In this document: positions 23,074-32,362 of the stretch, one piece after another
How the letters are laid out: each line of letters opens with the position of its first letter
How positions within the stretch are numbered: position 1 is the first letter of the stretch
Source of the DNA: Paracoccaceae bacterium
GTDB taxonomy: Bacteria > Pseudomonadota > Alphaproteobacteria > Rhodobacterales > Rhodobacteraceae
Reading direction: 5' to 3'
Length of the DNA: 35,741 bases
Assembly: GCA_947371955.1 (NCBI GenBank)
Contig: CANBRQ010000022.1
Location: 1-35,741 of the forward strand
The notes under the pieces: generated by a model
Told to the model about the DNA's origin: nothing
The model's input: the letters and a program-made list of their open reading frames with translations, nothing else
The model's database searches: none
Translations under genes and position numbers: made by a program

Positions 23074-24786
23074 TCAAAGGCGTGTGGCGAGGAAATTGCG
23101 GATGATGTCCATCGAAGGGACGGCGACATCTGCGGTCAGATCGGCGAAGGCCTCGGAGAGGTCGATCTTTTCCAGATCGAGGGCCTCCATCTCTTCGACG
23201 GTCGCGCCGTCGCATTGCGGGCCCGTGCCGGGGGTTGCGACGAGGACTGAGACGAGATCGCCGCCCGGCTGCGACTGATATTCGTAGTGGTAAGAGACCC
23301 GGTCCGTGCCCCAGGTGGCCCCGGTCTGGCCGCGCATTTGCTCGTTGAACACACGGGCCAGTTTGGAATTGAACCGGCAATAGACCCGCTTGACCTGCAG
23401 GCAGACGAAGAATCGCTTGGCGCAATAGGAGCCGATATAATGCGTGGCACCCATGGCCGCGCGGTCGGCGAGAGCCAGTTCATCGCCGGTACATTCGCCC
23501 AAGACATGATTGCCCCAACCGGAATCGTTGCAGCAGTTCAGGACGCCGATGGCGCCAACCCGGCAGCTTGAGGCGGTCCCGTCGAAGATCCGGATGATCT
23601 GGCCCGCGCCGTCGCGGTTGGCATCTTTGGCCATGGTGCCCAGGACACCGAGCCAAGCGGTGGATTCCGCAAAATCTGTGCTCGGCGGTTCGGGCGTGAC
23701 CGTCTCACAATATCCACCTGCGCAGACCTGAAGTTCGGTGCAAGAGGCGGGCGCCGGTTGGGCGGTGCCATCACAACGGTAACGGTCTTCCCATTGCAGG
23801 CAGACCCCAGCATCGGAGCGCGCCACGCAGTCGCTCTGAATCTTGTGGCAACTCTGATCCGCCTCGAAGACACCGCAAGTCGTCTGAGACCCTGTCGCCT
23901 GACAGGTGACGGGCTTTCCCCAAGCCCAGCAGGCGCGGGTGACCGGAACGCCGTTGATGATCCGGGTCTCAGGACCAGCGGTACAGGTCGCCTCACCGGC
24001 CGCACAGCTTGCCCCGACCGTGTCGCAGGTGCCCAGCTTGGTCTCGGCGATCTCGGTCGTGGTATCCCCAACCTGCCGTGCCGGGGCGAGATCGCCCGTC
24101 GCGTCGGTGCAATCAAAACTCTTGCGCGCGGCCAGACAGGTGCCGTCAGTGCCAAGGTTCAGACAAGTATTGCCGGTCTCATGGCAGGACTGGTTGGCCG
24201 CGAGCGCTGCGCATTCATGGGTATCGCCAGCCTCGTCGCATTCGTAGCGGCTCGTTCTTTTGACCGCGACATCGAGGGCCAGTTGGCATGTGCTGGTCGT
24301 GGTGGCCACAACCCGCTGGCAGGAGCGTTCGACCGTGCTGGCACTGTGCAGACCCTCGAGCGTGCAGCCTTCGCCTTGGTTTCCGCTCGCGCTGAACAGA
24401 CCCCCGGCGATGGCGTCCGCCCCAGTAAGGGCCCCGCCGGCGCGCTGCAGCCCGGGATCAGACGTCGGAATATCGCGCCTCGGGTTGCTGGTTGTAGCGG
24501 TGGTTTCCGACTGCAGGGCACCAGCCTCGGTTGATGACCCCGCTGCGCGAAGCCTTGCTGCGTCCTCTATGGTGGTTCCCGTGATCGCGGATTCCGGCGG
24601 GGCTTCCGTCGCAAAGGGGGTCACGGTCTTGCCGATCGTCTCCTCCGAGAACACCGAACTGCCGGGTGCGAGGACCAGTGGCGCTGCCACCTCGCGGCCC
24701 GCCTTCGCAGCATCCGTCATCGGGTCGGCAAAGGCACCAACTGCGCAGAGGCAGATAATCGAGGCCAGTACCCAAACCACTCTCAT
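23074..24786 (-). CDS. traN: Mating-pair stabilisation outer-membrane protein TraN
   Basis: TraN sits in the donor outer membrane and contacts the recipient surface. The 570-residue protein has a signal peptide (to about residue 20), a Thr/Ala-rich N-terminal third, then a cysteine-rich body with well over 25 Cys and the conserved C-terminal block (NCCNDSGWG, YIGSYCAKR, CRFNSKLARV) typical of TraN. Cysteine richness fits with the two thioredoxin-fold genes downstream. The variable mid-region is the part that in enterobacterial plasmids decides recipient specificity. It overlaps trbC by 4 nt. Confidence 0.95.
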   Translation of the reverse strand: MRVVWVLASIICLCAVGAFADPMTDAAKAGREVAAPLVLAPGSSVFSEETIGKTVTPFATEAPPESAITGTTIEDAARLRAAGSSTEAGALQSETTATTSNPRRDIPTSDPGLQRAGGALTGADAIAGGLFSASGNQGEGCTLEGLHSASTVERSCQRVVATTTSTCQLALDVAVKRTSRYECDEAGDTHECAALAANQSCHETGNTCLNLGTDGTCLAARKSFDCTDATGDLAPARQVGDTTTEIAETKLGTCDTVGASCAAGEATCTAGPETRIINGVPVTRACWAWGKPVTCQATGSQTTCGVFEADQSCHKIQSDCVARSDAGVCLQWEDRYRCDGTAQPAPASCTELQVCAGGYCETVTPEPPSTDFAESTAWLGVLGTMAKDANRDGAGQIIRIFDGTASSCRVGAIGVLNCCNDSGWGNHVLGECTGDELALADRAAMGATHYIGSYCAKRFFVCLQVKRVYCRFNSKLARVFNEQMRGQTGATWGTDRVSYHYEYQSQPGGDLVSVLVATPGTGPQCDGATVEEMEALDLEKIDLSEAFADLTADVAVPSMDIIRNFLATRL

Positions 24787-25529
24787 GGCGCAGCACCAGC
24801 GACAGTGGTCTTGTCCTGTGCCGCTTCGGTCAGGAGTGCCGCAGCGGTGGAGGCCGCCTCCCCCTGCCCTGCTGCCACCAGATTGAGCGCGGTCTCGAGC
24901 GGGATATTGCCCGACAGCCGGTCATGCGCGGGCAGTGGGTCCTGAAGACAATCCTCGGTCTCGCAGGTCGCAAGAGGTTCACTCAGCACGACATAGACCG
25001 GCACGGCACTCACATGGAACCGGCTGAAGAGTGTGGGGTCGATGGCAAAGCCCTTCGGCGTCGCGCCCTCTCCCAAGGCTGCACGTAAGGCATCGCCCGT
25101 CTTGAAGACGGAGTTCTCAAGGAACCCCCGGAAAACAACAACGGCATGCAGGCGGTCGGCATCCAGAAGAACCTGGCGCAGGGAAGGACCAGGCATCGCG
25201 AGACTGGCAAAAACCAGAACTCGCGCCGCGCCATAGCCCGGTTTGTCGTCTCCCTCGATTTGGGCGTCCGAGGTGATCCCTAGGAGCTCGCGCAACCTCG
25301 GGTCGTTCATCGCGTGGCCCTCGATGGCCTTCAGGCTGTCTGCCAAGGCACCAAGATCCTGTGGCGCCGCCGTCGTTAGACTGTCCTTCAGGGCCTCGGC
25401 GTCTTTCGTGGCCCGGTCCATCAGGCCGGGCACATCGACACCGATGGAACCTGTGGCCCCCGGGGCGAACCAGGGAAGCGGTTCGTCGGCATGGCAAGCC
25501 GAAGCCCCGGAAAACAGAAGGCCAATCAT
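24783..25529 (-). CDS. trbC: Type-F conjugative transfer pilus assembly protein TrbC
   Basis: TrbC is a periplasmic pilus-assembly factor that pairs with TraW (fused to it in some systems). The 248-residue product has a short signal region (MIGLLFSGASACHA) and a TrbC_Ftype domain of thioredoxin-like topology (VLVFASLAMPGPSLRQVL, VVVFRGFLENS, VSAVPVYVVL) without an active CxxC. The start at 25529 overlaps the traU stop as TGATG; the open frame upstream to 26021 is shadow of traU. Confidence 0.93.
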   Translation of the reverse strand: MIGLLFSGASACHADEPLPWFAPGATGSIGVDVPGLMDRATKDAEALKDSLTTAAPQDLGALADSLKAIEGHAMNDPRLRELLGITSDAQIEGDDKPGYGAARVLVFASLAMPGPSLRQVLLDADRLHAVVVFRGFLENSVFKTGDALRAALGEGATPKGFAIDPTLFSRFHVSAVPVYVVLSEPLATCETEDCLQDPLPAHDRLSGNIPLETALNLVAAGQGEAASTAAALLTEAAQDKTTVAGAAP

Positions 25530-26515
25530 CAAAGCGCGCAGCAATTGTGCTTCCTCCAGGTGAGCCAGCCGAAGCTTTCGCCCTTGAACGGATATTCCCG
25601 ACCGGAATCGACGAACTGCGTCGAGGAACCCAAGGGCCCGCAAGCATAGCGCCCGGAAGTCTTGGCCTTGGGCCGGGTGATCTGGAACCGGTATTGCGAC
25701 TTGGGCAGGATCGGCGCCGGTTTGGGCTGGCAGAGTGCCCCCGATCCGGAGGTGCGACGGGCCAGACCGAAGCGGTGCATCCGCGCCAAAAGCTTGGCGG
25801 CGACAGTTTCCGAGGCCTGAACCCCGCCATAGTGCTCGTTGGCATCCCCGGTCATCGGGTAAAGCCCACCCTGACAGCCATTGCACCAGAAGAGCTTGTC
25901 GTTGCCGAGACCACCCGAGGACGCCGCCACGCAATCCGCCGCGCAGGCGGCTTGCGCCACCGGATTGGCGAAGAGCACCGCTTCGGGATTGATCAGGGTG
26001 GCCAATTCCGGATCCTGCCAAAGCGGGTCGAACTCGCTCAAGTAGGCCACATCGAAGGTGGAACTCTCAAGGCATAGACCGTCGATCAGCGTGCCGAGCC
26101 AAGAGAGGAGCGGGTAGTAATAGTAGTGCGCCTGCCAGCGGGAGCCTTCGGAGCCCACATCATCAACCGTCACCGCATCCTTGCCCAAGGCGAAAAGGCC
26201 CATGTTCATCTTGAAGCCGAGATTCACGAAGCAGCCCGCCTCATCGGCCACATCGGTCAGCCGCACCGGCTCCCAGAGGCCGATAGAAAAACCGACGCGC
26301 GGGGGAATGCCGCCACAGATGCAGAAGGGCGAACCGGGGTTCGGCGTGTCGGGCCGCGAGCCAAAGAGCGAGATCGAACCGATGGAAATCGGAAAGATGC
26401 AATCGAAGCAGACTTCGGTCAGCGGATTGAGGAACTTCGCGTTGCATTTGGCGATGGCAGTGTCGGTCAGGCCAAAGAGAGTCAGGGCGAAGGCAAGGAA
26501 CAAGCGTGCGATCAT
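25529..26515 (-). CDS. traU: Conjugal transfer protein TraU
   Basis: TraU is a periplasmic protein of F-type systems that is important for DNA transfer more than for pilus growth. The 328-residue sequence has a signal peptide (ending TAIA), the opening CNAKFLNPLTEVCFDCIFPI, and many conserved cysteines (FCICGG, LFWCNGCQGGLYP). Length matches F TraU (330). The ATG at 26515 overlaps traW by 4 nt. Confidence 0.96.
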   Translation of the reverse strand: MIARLFLAFALTLFGLTDTAIAKCNAKFLNPLTEVCFDCIFPISIGSISLFGSRPDTPNPGSPFCICGGIPPRVGFSIGLWEPVRLTDVADEAGCFVNLGFKMNMGLFALGKDAVTVDDVGSEGSRWQAHYYYYPLLSWLGTLIDGLCLESSTFDVAYLSEFDPLWQDPELATLINPEAVLFANPVAQAACAADCVAASSGGLGNDKLFWCNGCQGGLYPMTGDANEHYGGVQASETVAAKLLARMHRFGLARRTSGSGALCQPKPAPILPKSQYRFQITRPKAKTSGRYACGPLGSSTQFVDSGREYPFKGESFGWLTWRKHNCCAL

Positions 26516-27168
26516 GGTGCCGGTGCCTCCGATGGGGAGACCTGCTGCGGCAGCGCCACTTCATCGATCCGCATCACCGGATCAGCGCGGGTGACCCGGG
26601 AGGGGAGATGGGCGATCTGGAAGCGGTTGGCCAGAATGCCGGACTGGTCGAACCAGAAGCGGCGACCCAAGGCCTTACTCAGGTCCAGCGGTGCGCCTTG
26701 GGTCAGGACGATCAGGCTGCCCAGCTCATCGCCCTGTTTCACGGCCCAGGCGACCTGATCCGGATCATCGCCGTCGATGAAGAGGATGGCCTTGTCAAAT
26801 CCCGACCAGGCCAGGGGGTTCACGACCGTGCCTGCGGCGGCAAAGACCACCCCGTTCTGATCGGCCAGATCGTGATCGACCCGGATCGACAGATCGAGGG
26901 TGAAGCTCCGGTCCTCCGTCGCGCGCGGCAGGTCCAGACCCTTGGGGCGATTGGCATAACCGCGCGCCTTGCCTTGCATCTCGGTCGTCAGGCGCTTCAT
27001 GCCGCCATCGGCGAACATCGCGCTGATCTTGCCTTTGATCAGGGCCAGAAGGTCGGGCTCGGCAATGGGGAAGACTTCGCCAAAATTGCCGAGGTCGCGT
27101 GCGGATGCTGAGGCGGTGGCCGCCAATCCAATCGCAAGACTCAAGGTCACGATTCTTGTCCAAGCCAT
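26512..27168 (-). CDS. traW: Pilus assembly protein TraW
   Basis: The 218-residue protein has a signal peptide (ending ASASA), then RDLGNFGEVFPIAEPDLL, the conserved N-terminal motif of TraW. Its C-terminal part includes FIDGDDPDQVAWA and RRFWFDQSGIL. In F, TraW acts in the periplasm in early pilus assembly together with TrbC. The gene overlaps the signal peptidase gene by 22 nt and traU by 4 nt. Confidence 0.95.
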   Translation of the reverse strand: MAWTRIVTLSLAIGLAATASASARDLGNFGEVFPIAEPDLLALIKGKISAMFADGGMKRLTTEMQGKARGYANRPKGLDLPRATEDRSFTLDLSIRVDHDLADQNGVVFAAAGTVVNPLAWSGFDKAILFIDGDDPDQVAWAVKQGDELGSLIVLTQGAPLDLSKALGRRFWFDQSGILANRFQIAHLPSRVTRADPVMRIDEVALPQQVSPSEAPAP

Positions 27169-27674
27169 CGGGCCACCTCCTGCCAGGAGGGGAACCCCGG
27201 AAAGGGCAGACCCACGGCTTCGACATCCGCCATGCGCACGAGGCCGAAGGGCTGATAGCGACTGTCGAGCGAGTTCGGCGCTTCGCCAAAGATCGCCAGC
27301 ATGCCGTCAGGGACCGTGCCCGTGGGCAGGAGGTCGGCGAAGGCGCGGCCATCCTTCATCTCAGCCACATAGCAGGTGCCCGCCACGCAGACCCGATTGC
27401 CGAAGTTCCGGATCGGATCGCCGGGCAAACCGCCCACCTTTTTCACGATGGAGTAGCCGTCCAGCCGGTCGCCGAAGATCGCTGGCGGCGGGACAGCCAC
27501 CACGGCGCCATGCCAAAAGACCTTCGGCCAGTGCCATTGCAGATAGGCGGTTTCAGGCAGGCTTTCTGAGCCGTTGAGCGTCAGTTGCAGATCGGCAAGC
27601 CCAGCATAGCCCAAAACGGCCACCAGCGAGCCCAGCCCGATGAAGGGCCAGCGGAACCTGGCGAGGCGGCTCAC
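27147..27674 (-). CDS. trhF: Conjugative transfer signal peptidase, TraF/TrhF-like (family S26)
   Basis: This 175-residue protein has one N-terminal membrane segment (about 10-26) and S26 peptidase motifs: SLP at 38-40 with S38 as nucleophile, VKKVGGLPGD with K78 or K79 as the general base, and the late DSRYQPFGLV. In RP4 and the Rts1/R27-type systems, this enzyme matures or cyclises the pilin. Here it lies within an F-type operon at the position trhF takes in R27-like systems, so it may process the TraA pilin at 34043-34423. Whether that pilin is cyclic cannot be read from sequence. Confidence 0.9.
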   Translation of the reverse strand: MSRLARFRWPFIGLGSLVAVLGYAGLADLQLTLNGSESLPETAYLQWHWPKVFWHGAVVAVPPPAIFGDRLDGYSIVKKVGGLPGDPIRNFGNRVCVAGTCYVAEMKDGRAFADLLPTGTVPDGMLAIFGEAPNSLDSRYQPFGLVRMADVEAVGLPFPGFPSWQEVARWLGQES

Positions 27675-28150
27675 TTCATGCCTCGCAGGGCACTTTGGGT
27701 CAGAAGGTCCGTCACGTCTGTGACGTCGCCCGCGAGCACCGCAGAGGACGAAAGGACCACCGTCCCGGTCTTGGCCCCATAGCGCAGCATTTCTTTCAGG
27801 AGAGCGCCATGAAACCGCGTGACGGCATCGCCGAAGGCCTGTTCCTCGAGATCGGAGATGCCGGGCGAGCGCACGAAGGTCTCTGCCGCGCGATCGGCAT
27901 CCAGCATCACCAAGGGCTTGGCACCCTGATGGTGGCTCGGGCTCAGGGCTGTCACCAGAGCCAGGGTGGCCGCCATGCTGATGATCCCGGTCACGGCCAA
28001 TTCTAGAAACCGCTGCAGCTTCTGCGGGGCTGGCGTGGCGGATGAGGATTCCGGGAGGGAAGAGGAGGAATTTGCCGTTGGCCCCTGATCCGCCACGGTT
28101 GGCTCGACAATACCGTCAGCGGCGCCTCCAAGTTTTGTCATATCGTTCAT
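27671..28150 (-). CDS. trbI: F-type conjugative transfer protein TrbI
   Basis: This 159-residue inner-membrane protein has an unstructured Ser/Pro-rich cytoplasmic N-terminus, one membrane segment at about residues 50-68, and a periplasmic part matching the TrbI_Ftype pattern (helix FGDAVTRFHGALLKEMLRYG, then a beta segment GTVVLSSSAVLAG and DVTDVT). F TrbI influences pilus retraction and length. It should not be confused with the VirB10-like TrbI of P-type systems. It overlaps both neighbours by 4 nt. Confidence 0.85.
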   Translation of the reverse strand: MNDMTKLGGAADGIVEPTVADQGPTANSSSSLPESSSATPAPQKLQRFLELAVTGIISMAATLALVTALSPSHHQGAKPLVMLDADRAAETFVRSPGISDLEEQAFGDAVTRFHGALLKEMLRYGAKTGTVVLSSSAVLAGDVTDVTDLLTQSALRGMK

Positions 28151-30621
28151 CTTGCATTTCCTTCTTCCGCCACGCGGCGGATAGCATCGACCATGGAGAG
28201 CCCGGCCTCTTGCCGAAGGCGCCGGATCCGCTCGACCGTCTCACCCCGGCTGGAAAACATCGCGAGCGAGAAAGGATCGAGAAGGAGGCGCCCGAAGACC
28301 CAGCCTTCCGGCCCCTTGATCGCCATTTCGGAATAGAGCCCCTGTATCGGGGCGATGGACTTCAATTGGTGCAGCATGCCGGAGGTGACAGCGAGGCGCT
28401 TCTCGGAAGCCAGAAGGTCCAGCGTCTCTGGCTTCTGAGCCATGACCACGGTCCAGTCCGAGTTTTCGAGGCACACCCGGGCGGCGGCGTTTTCTTCATA
28501 GTCACGAAAGCTCTGCGTACCCGTGATCAGCGCCGCATTGTATTTGCGCGCCCGCCGCACAAGGGCTTCGATGAAACGCGCCGTGGCCTCGGTCTTCAGA
28601 AGATCCCAGGCCTCGTCGATGACCAAGGCCACCGGAATATCGCGGGCGGTCTTGTACATAAGCTCGGAGGACAGAAACATCACGATCTGCATGACGACGT
28701 CTTGCAGGATGCGCTGCCCCTTGATCCGGCTCAGTTCCACCACCGTGAAATCCGCCCCGAGCGAGATGGTGGCAGCACCTTTCAGATAAGCCGCATAGAC
28801 CCCCTCCCCCACAAACGGTGCCATTTTCGTCAGCACATCGGCCATCCGTGGATCGGCAGCATGCGCCTGCAGAAGCTCATGCACGTCGCCCACTTCCCCT
28901 TCCCGGCCCTTCATGTCCCAGACCTTAGCCACCGCCTCGGCGATATGGCTTTCTTCCAGCTCCTGGACGCGGCCTTGGCTCATTTTGCCCAAGGCCGCCA
29001 TCGAGGCCACGATGCGCGTCAGAAGCTCGATGGCTTCGGCGCGGTATTCCGGGGCGGCCATCGCCTCTTCGGAAAGCATCGAGAACGGGTTGAGCCGGAT
29101 CGTCCAATCGGCCTCGAAATCGACGAAGGTGCCGCCGAAAAGTTCCACCGTGTTGCGGAAGGAATAGCCGTCATCGATCACCACGATCTTGCCGCCCCTT
29201 GCATAGATCGAGGCCACGAATTCCTGCATGAAGACCGATTTGCCGGCGCCGGATTTGCCGAGCACAGCCACGTTAAAGTTGCCGCTCGAGCGGAAATTGT
29301 CCCAGTCGAAGATGCCGCCCTGGCGCCCCAACAGCAGAACCCCTTTCCCCTCCCCTGCCCCAAGCCATTCGCCATGGATTGGGGCGAAGGCGACCGCGGC
29401 TTCGGCTTTCAGAAGCCGCATGCGTTGCAGCTTCCTCAGATCCGTCATCCGGTTGCCGGAAGCCGTGAAGGGCAGCGAGGATAGGAACAGCGGCAATTGC
29501 AGATAGGTGTCATCGCCGAGGGTCAGGCCCGCAAAGCGGTAGATCTTGGCCAGTTCGGCAAGAGCCGTCTTGGCCTCGGCGTCACCGCCCTTGGCATAGG
29601 CCGAGATCAAGAACACACATTCCAGAAGCCGTTCATTGCCTTCGACCTGGGCCACGAGCCCGTCGAACTCGGCTTTCTTCTCGGCAAGGTTCGAGGCCCA
29701 TTTGGCGAATTCCGTGCCCATTGTGTGCATGAGGCCAGCCCGCTGGCGGTTCAGAAAAGCGAGGGTCTTGTCCTTTGGCCGAAGCCGCATCACCAGCGAG
29801 GTCAGGACCGGCCCGATCGGGCGATGGGCGGCGTTGTCGGGGACACCGTTCAACACGGCGCCGAAGGCTGCGGACCATTCCTTGGGGAATCGGGTCACGG
29901 AGGCCGAGGCCACCGATAATTCCGGCTCCCCCTGAAACCCGAGCGAAGCACGCCGCACCTTGAGGCCCGCTCCGGGCAGTTGGTGGTTGAGAAACTGGTC
30001 CGGCATATAGTCTGGCCAGCCGCGCGAGCCTGCATGCAAGATCTCGGCGATGAGTTTCAGGAACTCTTTCGGGGTGAGTTTGCGCACCCCGTCCTCACCG
30101 CCAAACCCTGCCACCAGGGCGCGGCGGAATTCCAGCAGCTCGCGTTCGGCCGTGAGATCAGCGCTGCCATCGATCCAGACCGCGAGGAACACCCGCCGGA
30201 CATGCGGGATGGCCTTCACCCCATGATCAGTGCCGAAGCGTGCGTTACGCAGATGCTTCATGCGCGATCCGGCCATTTCGCGGACGAGGTCGCCGTGACG
30301 GAAGCGATGCTGCGCCCAGTTCAGCAAGGGCTCGTCGATGTCATGCGACGTCCAGTTCAGGATCTGGATCGTCGCTTCCCGTGGCGCGCGGGACTGGATG
30401 ATCGAGGTCAGCGTCGGTGTCAGATCGGTGGTGCCGACCTGCGGCGTCACTTCAAAGATGAAACCGGTCGAGTCCACATTCACGAAGAGTTCGGTCTTCG
30501 GCTCGTAAAGCCGCCAGGGCAGCAGGTCCGAGACGACGTCTTGCGCCAGGATCCGTGGTGCCCCTTCGCTCCAGTCGGGATCGTCAAAGAGGCTGGCGAA
30601 GAGGCCATTCAAAGCCTTCAT
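28147..30621 (-). CDS. traC: Type IV secretion ATPase TraC (VirB4 family)
   Basis: TraC is the membrane-associated ATPase that powers pilus assembly. The 824-residue protein has the TraC_F_IV N-terminal domain, Walker A GKSGAGKS at 455-462, an acidic VVIDDGYS segment shortly after, and Walker B VALVIDEAW at 664-672, followed by the GTQSFRDYEENAAA helix motif. No membrane segment is seen. Length compares with F TraC (875). The gene overlaps traV and trbI by 4 nt each. Confidence 0.97.
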   Translation of the reverse strand: MKALNGLFASLFDDPDWSEGAPRILAQDVVSDLLPWRLYEPKTELFVNVDSTGFIFEVTPQVGTTDLTPTLTSIIQSRAPREATIQILNWTSHDIDEPLLNWAQHRFRHGDLVREMAGSRMKHLRNARFGTDHGVKAIPHVRRVFLAVWIDGSADLTAERELLEFRRALVAGFGGEDGVRKLTPKEFLKLIAEILHAGSRGWPDYMPDQFLNHQLPGAGLKVRRASLGFQGEPELSVASASVTRFPKEWSAAFGAVLNGVPDNAAHRPIGPVLTSLVMRLRPKDKTLAFLNRQRAGLMHTMGTEFAKWASNLAEKKAEFDGLVAQVEGNERLLECVFLISAYAKGGDAEAKTALAELAKIYRFAGLTLGDDTYLQLPLFLSSLPFTASGNRMTDLRKLQRMRLLKAEAAVAFAPIHGEWLGAGEGKGVLLLGRQGGIFDWDNFRSSGNFNVAVLGKSGAGKSVFMQEFVASIYARGGKIVVIDDGYSFRNTVELFGGTFVDFEADWTIRLNPFSMLSEEAMAAPEYRAEAIELLTRIVASMAALGKMSQGRVQELEESHIAEAVAKVWDMKGREGEVGDVHELLQAHAADPRMADVLTKMAPFVGEGVYAAYLKGAATISLGADFTVVELSRIKGQRILQDVVMQIVMFLSSELMYKTARDIPVALVIDEAWDLLKTEATARFIEALVRRARKYNAALITGTQSFRDYEENAAARVCLENSDWTVVMAQKPETLDLLASEKRLAVTSGMLHQLKSIAPIQGLYSEMAIKGPEGWVFGRLLLDPFSLAMFSSRGETVERIRRLRQEAGLSMVDAIRRVAEEGNAR

Positions 30622-31067
30622 GGCCGATCCCCCCAGGCGGCAGGCAGGATCAGGAAATGGACGAAAGTCGCCTCATAAAGGGTCTCGCCCTCGGCATGCG
30701 GGGCGATCCAGAGCGTGCCCACCTTTTCCGGCAGGCGGTAGGAGGCCGCGTCATAGGCAAAACCGCCATCGCCCATCGGGGCGGCAGGGCTCGCCTTTCC
30801 GGCCTTGCCGTTCGAAAGCGGTGCTTGGGTCAGCCCGTCGGCGAGCGTGTCTTCGCCGCGTTCCTGAACCGGCTGGCCAGCGGCCCGTGCCCCATCGGCG
30901 GATGCGATGGTCGTGCAGGGCGACCCCAGCTGCGCCGGGCAAAGGAAGTCCCGCTCGGTGTTGGAGGAAGCGCAGGCGCCCAGCGTCAGAGCCAGGCAAA
31001 GGGCAAGGGTCGGGCGCAGCATCGAGGCCAAGCCCGATGCTTTTGGGCCGCAAGGCAGCGGTGTCAT
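30618..31067 (-). CDS. traV: Outer-membrane lipoprotein TraV
   Basis: TraV anchors the TraK/TraB core complex to the outer membrane. The sequence has a lipobox LGAC (Cys at residue 32 from the first ATG, or 17 from the ATG at 31022), the conserved CPAQLGSPCTTIA motif of F TraV, a variable linker, and the C-terminal WIAPHAEGETLYEATFVHFLI block. The ATG at 31067 overlaps the traB stop; the ATG at 31022 gives a more standard lipoprotein signal, so the start is open between the two. Confidence 0.92.
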   Translation of the reverse strand: MTPLPCGPKASGLASMLRPTLALCLALTLGACASSNTERDFLCPAQLGSPCTTIASADGARAAGQPVQERGEDTLADGLTQAPLSNGKAGKASPAAPMGDGGFAYDAASYRLPEKVGTLWIAPHAEGETLYEATFVHFLILPAAWGDRP

Positions 31068-32362
31068 CGCAAATCCACTCCATCAAGGAAGACCACTTCG
31101 ACCGAGGTGCCGCCGTAGAGGGACACCACCGGCTGATATTGTTCGGCGCGCTGGATGTAATATTGCGCCAGCGTATTGGCGGCGCCTGAAATTCCGCCCC
31201 CCAAGGCCCCCGCCGCCGAAGCTCCCGCGATCGAGGTCACCGTTGAATCAAGACCACTGGACCCGGTGACCGATTGCGCCGAACTGGAGGCGGTCTGTCC
31301 GATACCCTGCAGGACACCTGCGATTGCCGCGTTGCGCACCAAGGTGCCCTCGCGCGATACGACCTTGCCCCGCACCCCGGCCTTGCCGGAGCCCACGACG
31401 ATCCCCGCCACCGGCACTTCCAGCACTTCGCCACGATGGTTGAGGCAAGTGAGCGTGGTCAGCCGGACATAGACCCGCTCGGAGGAGAGATCGGCGGCGG
31501 CCGAGCCCACGACAGTGCAGCCAGTCAGACCCACTCTGCTCCCCGGACCGGCACCTGCCGCCGCCGTAGTGACCGGACCCGTCAGGCGCAGCAGTACCGG
31601 AACCGGATTTTCCTGAGATTTGACCCCTGCCGAAGCATCAACACCGGCGATCACCATGGCCGGGGCATAGCTGCCGGCCGGCACATAGCTCTCCAGCTTG
31701 CGCACATGGGATTCCGGCGCCTCCGTCTGCGCCGCAGTCTCGCCCCCATTTGTGGCACCCGCCTGAGCCGGACCCGTGATGCCACCCTTGAGGTCTTGCG
31801 CACCCACTGAAGCAGTGAGGGTAAAGCTGGTCCCAAACCCGTCAGAAGTGGTTGCTGCCCCTGAAGCCGCGCCCTCCTTCCCGGCACTTTCTGACCCAAG
31901 CCCCGTAAGACCCCCTGCCCCGTCCTGGACCGCCGACACGAAATCCTGCCCCAACCCGCCGTCTTGCGGTGCGGCATTGGGATCGGCGGTTGGATCGCCG
32001 CCCTTCAGGGTGTTGATGTCCTGCTGCTGGCGCAGGAGCGCATCGTCATATTGGGCGGTCAGATCCGCGATCTGCTTGGCCTGATCTTCTTTGAGGGCCG
32101 TCACTGAGGACGTGAGCTCAGTGACCTGCGTCGTCAGCTTCTCGATTTCAGCTTTGCTTTGAGAAATCCAGCTGAGTTCCGGGCTCGCCGAAGACGTGAC
32201 ATCGGCGATGATGGTCGGATCAATCGCGGGGCTATCGGTGGTCCCGACCAAATTGGCCTCAGATGCATTCATCACCCAGCCGAGGATGCCGAGCAGGGTG
32301 ACCCCGCCTACCCCGGCGAGTCCCATGATCTTCCATTGCTGTGCCTTGCGCGGATCGCTCAT
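31064..32362 (-). CDS. traB: Core-complex protein TraB (VirB10 family)
   Basis: TraB spans the envelope and links the inner-membrane motors to TraK and TraV. The 432-residue product has one N-terminal membrane segment (about residues 12-31), a coiled coil at about 65-115 (KAEIEKLTTQVTEL), a Gly/Pro/Asp-rich linker, and a C-terminal VirB10-type beta-barrel region (ESYVPAGSYAPAMVIAGVDA, LTGCTVVGSAAADLSSERVYVR, and a terminal VEVVFLDGVDL). It overlaps traK and traV by 4 nt each. Confidence 0.96.
   Translation of the reverse strand: MSDPRKAQQWKIMGLAGVGGVTLLGILGWVMNASEANLVGTTDSPAIDPTIIADVTSSASPELSWISQSKAEIEKLTTQVTELTSSVTALKEDQAKQIADLTAQYDDALLRQQQDINTLKGGDPTADPNAAPQDGGLGQDFVSAVQDGAGGLTGLGSESAGKEGAASGAATTSDGFGTSFTLTASVGAQDLKGGITGPAQAGATNGGETAAQTEAPESHVRKLESYVPAGSYAPAMVIAGVDASAGVKSQENPVPVLLRLTGPVTTAAAGAGPGSRVGLTGCTVVGSAAADLSSERVYVRLTTLTCLNHRGEVLEVPVAGIVVGSGKAGVRGKVVSREGTLVRNAAIAGVLQGIGQTASSSAQSVTGSSGLDSTVTSIAGASAAGALGGGISGAANTLAQYYIQRAEQYQPVVSLYGGTSVEVVFLDGVDLR

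Noticed and set aside
28042..29484. 480-codon open frame on the plus strand
   Set aside because: It is fully antisense to traC, which has clear ATPase motifs. The translation has no domain pattern; long antisense frames are common at this GC content.
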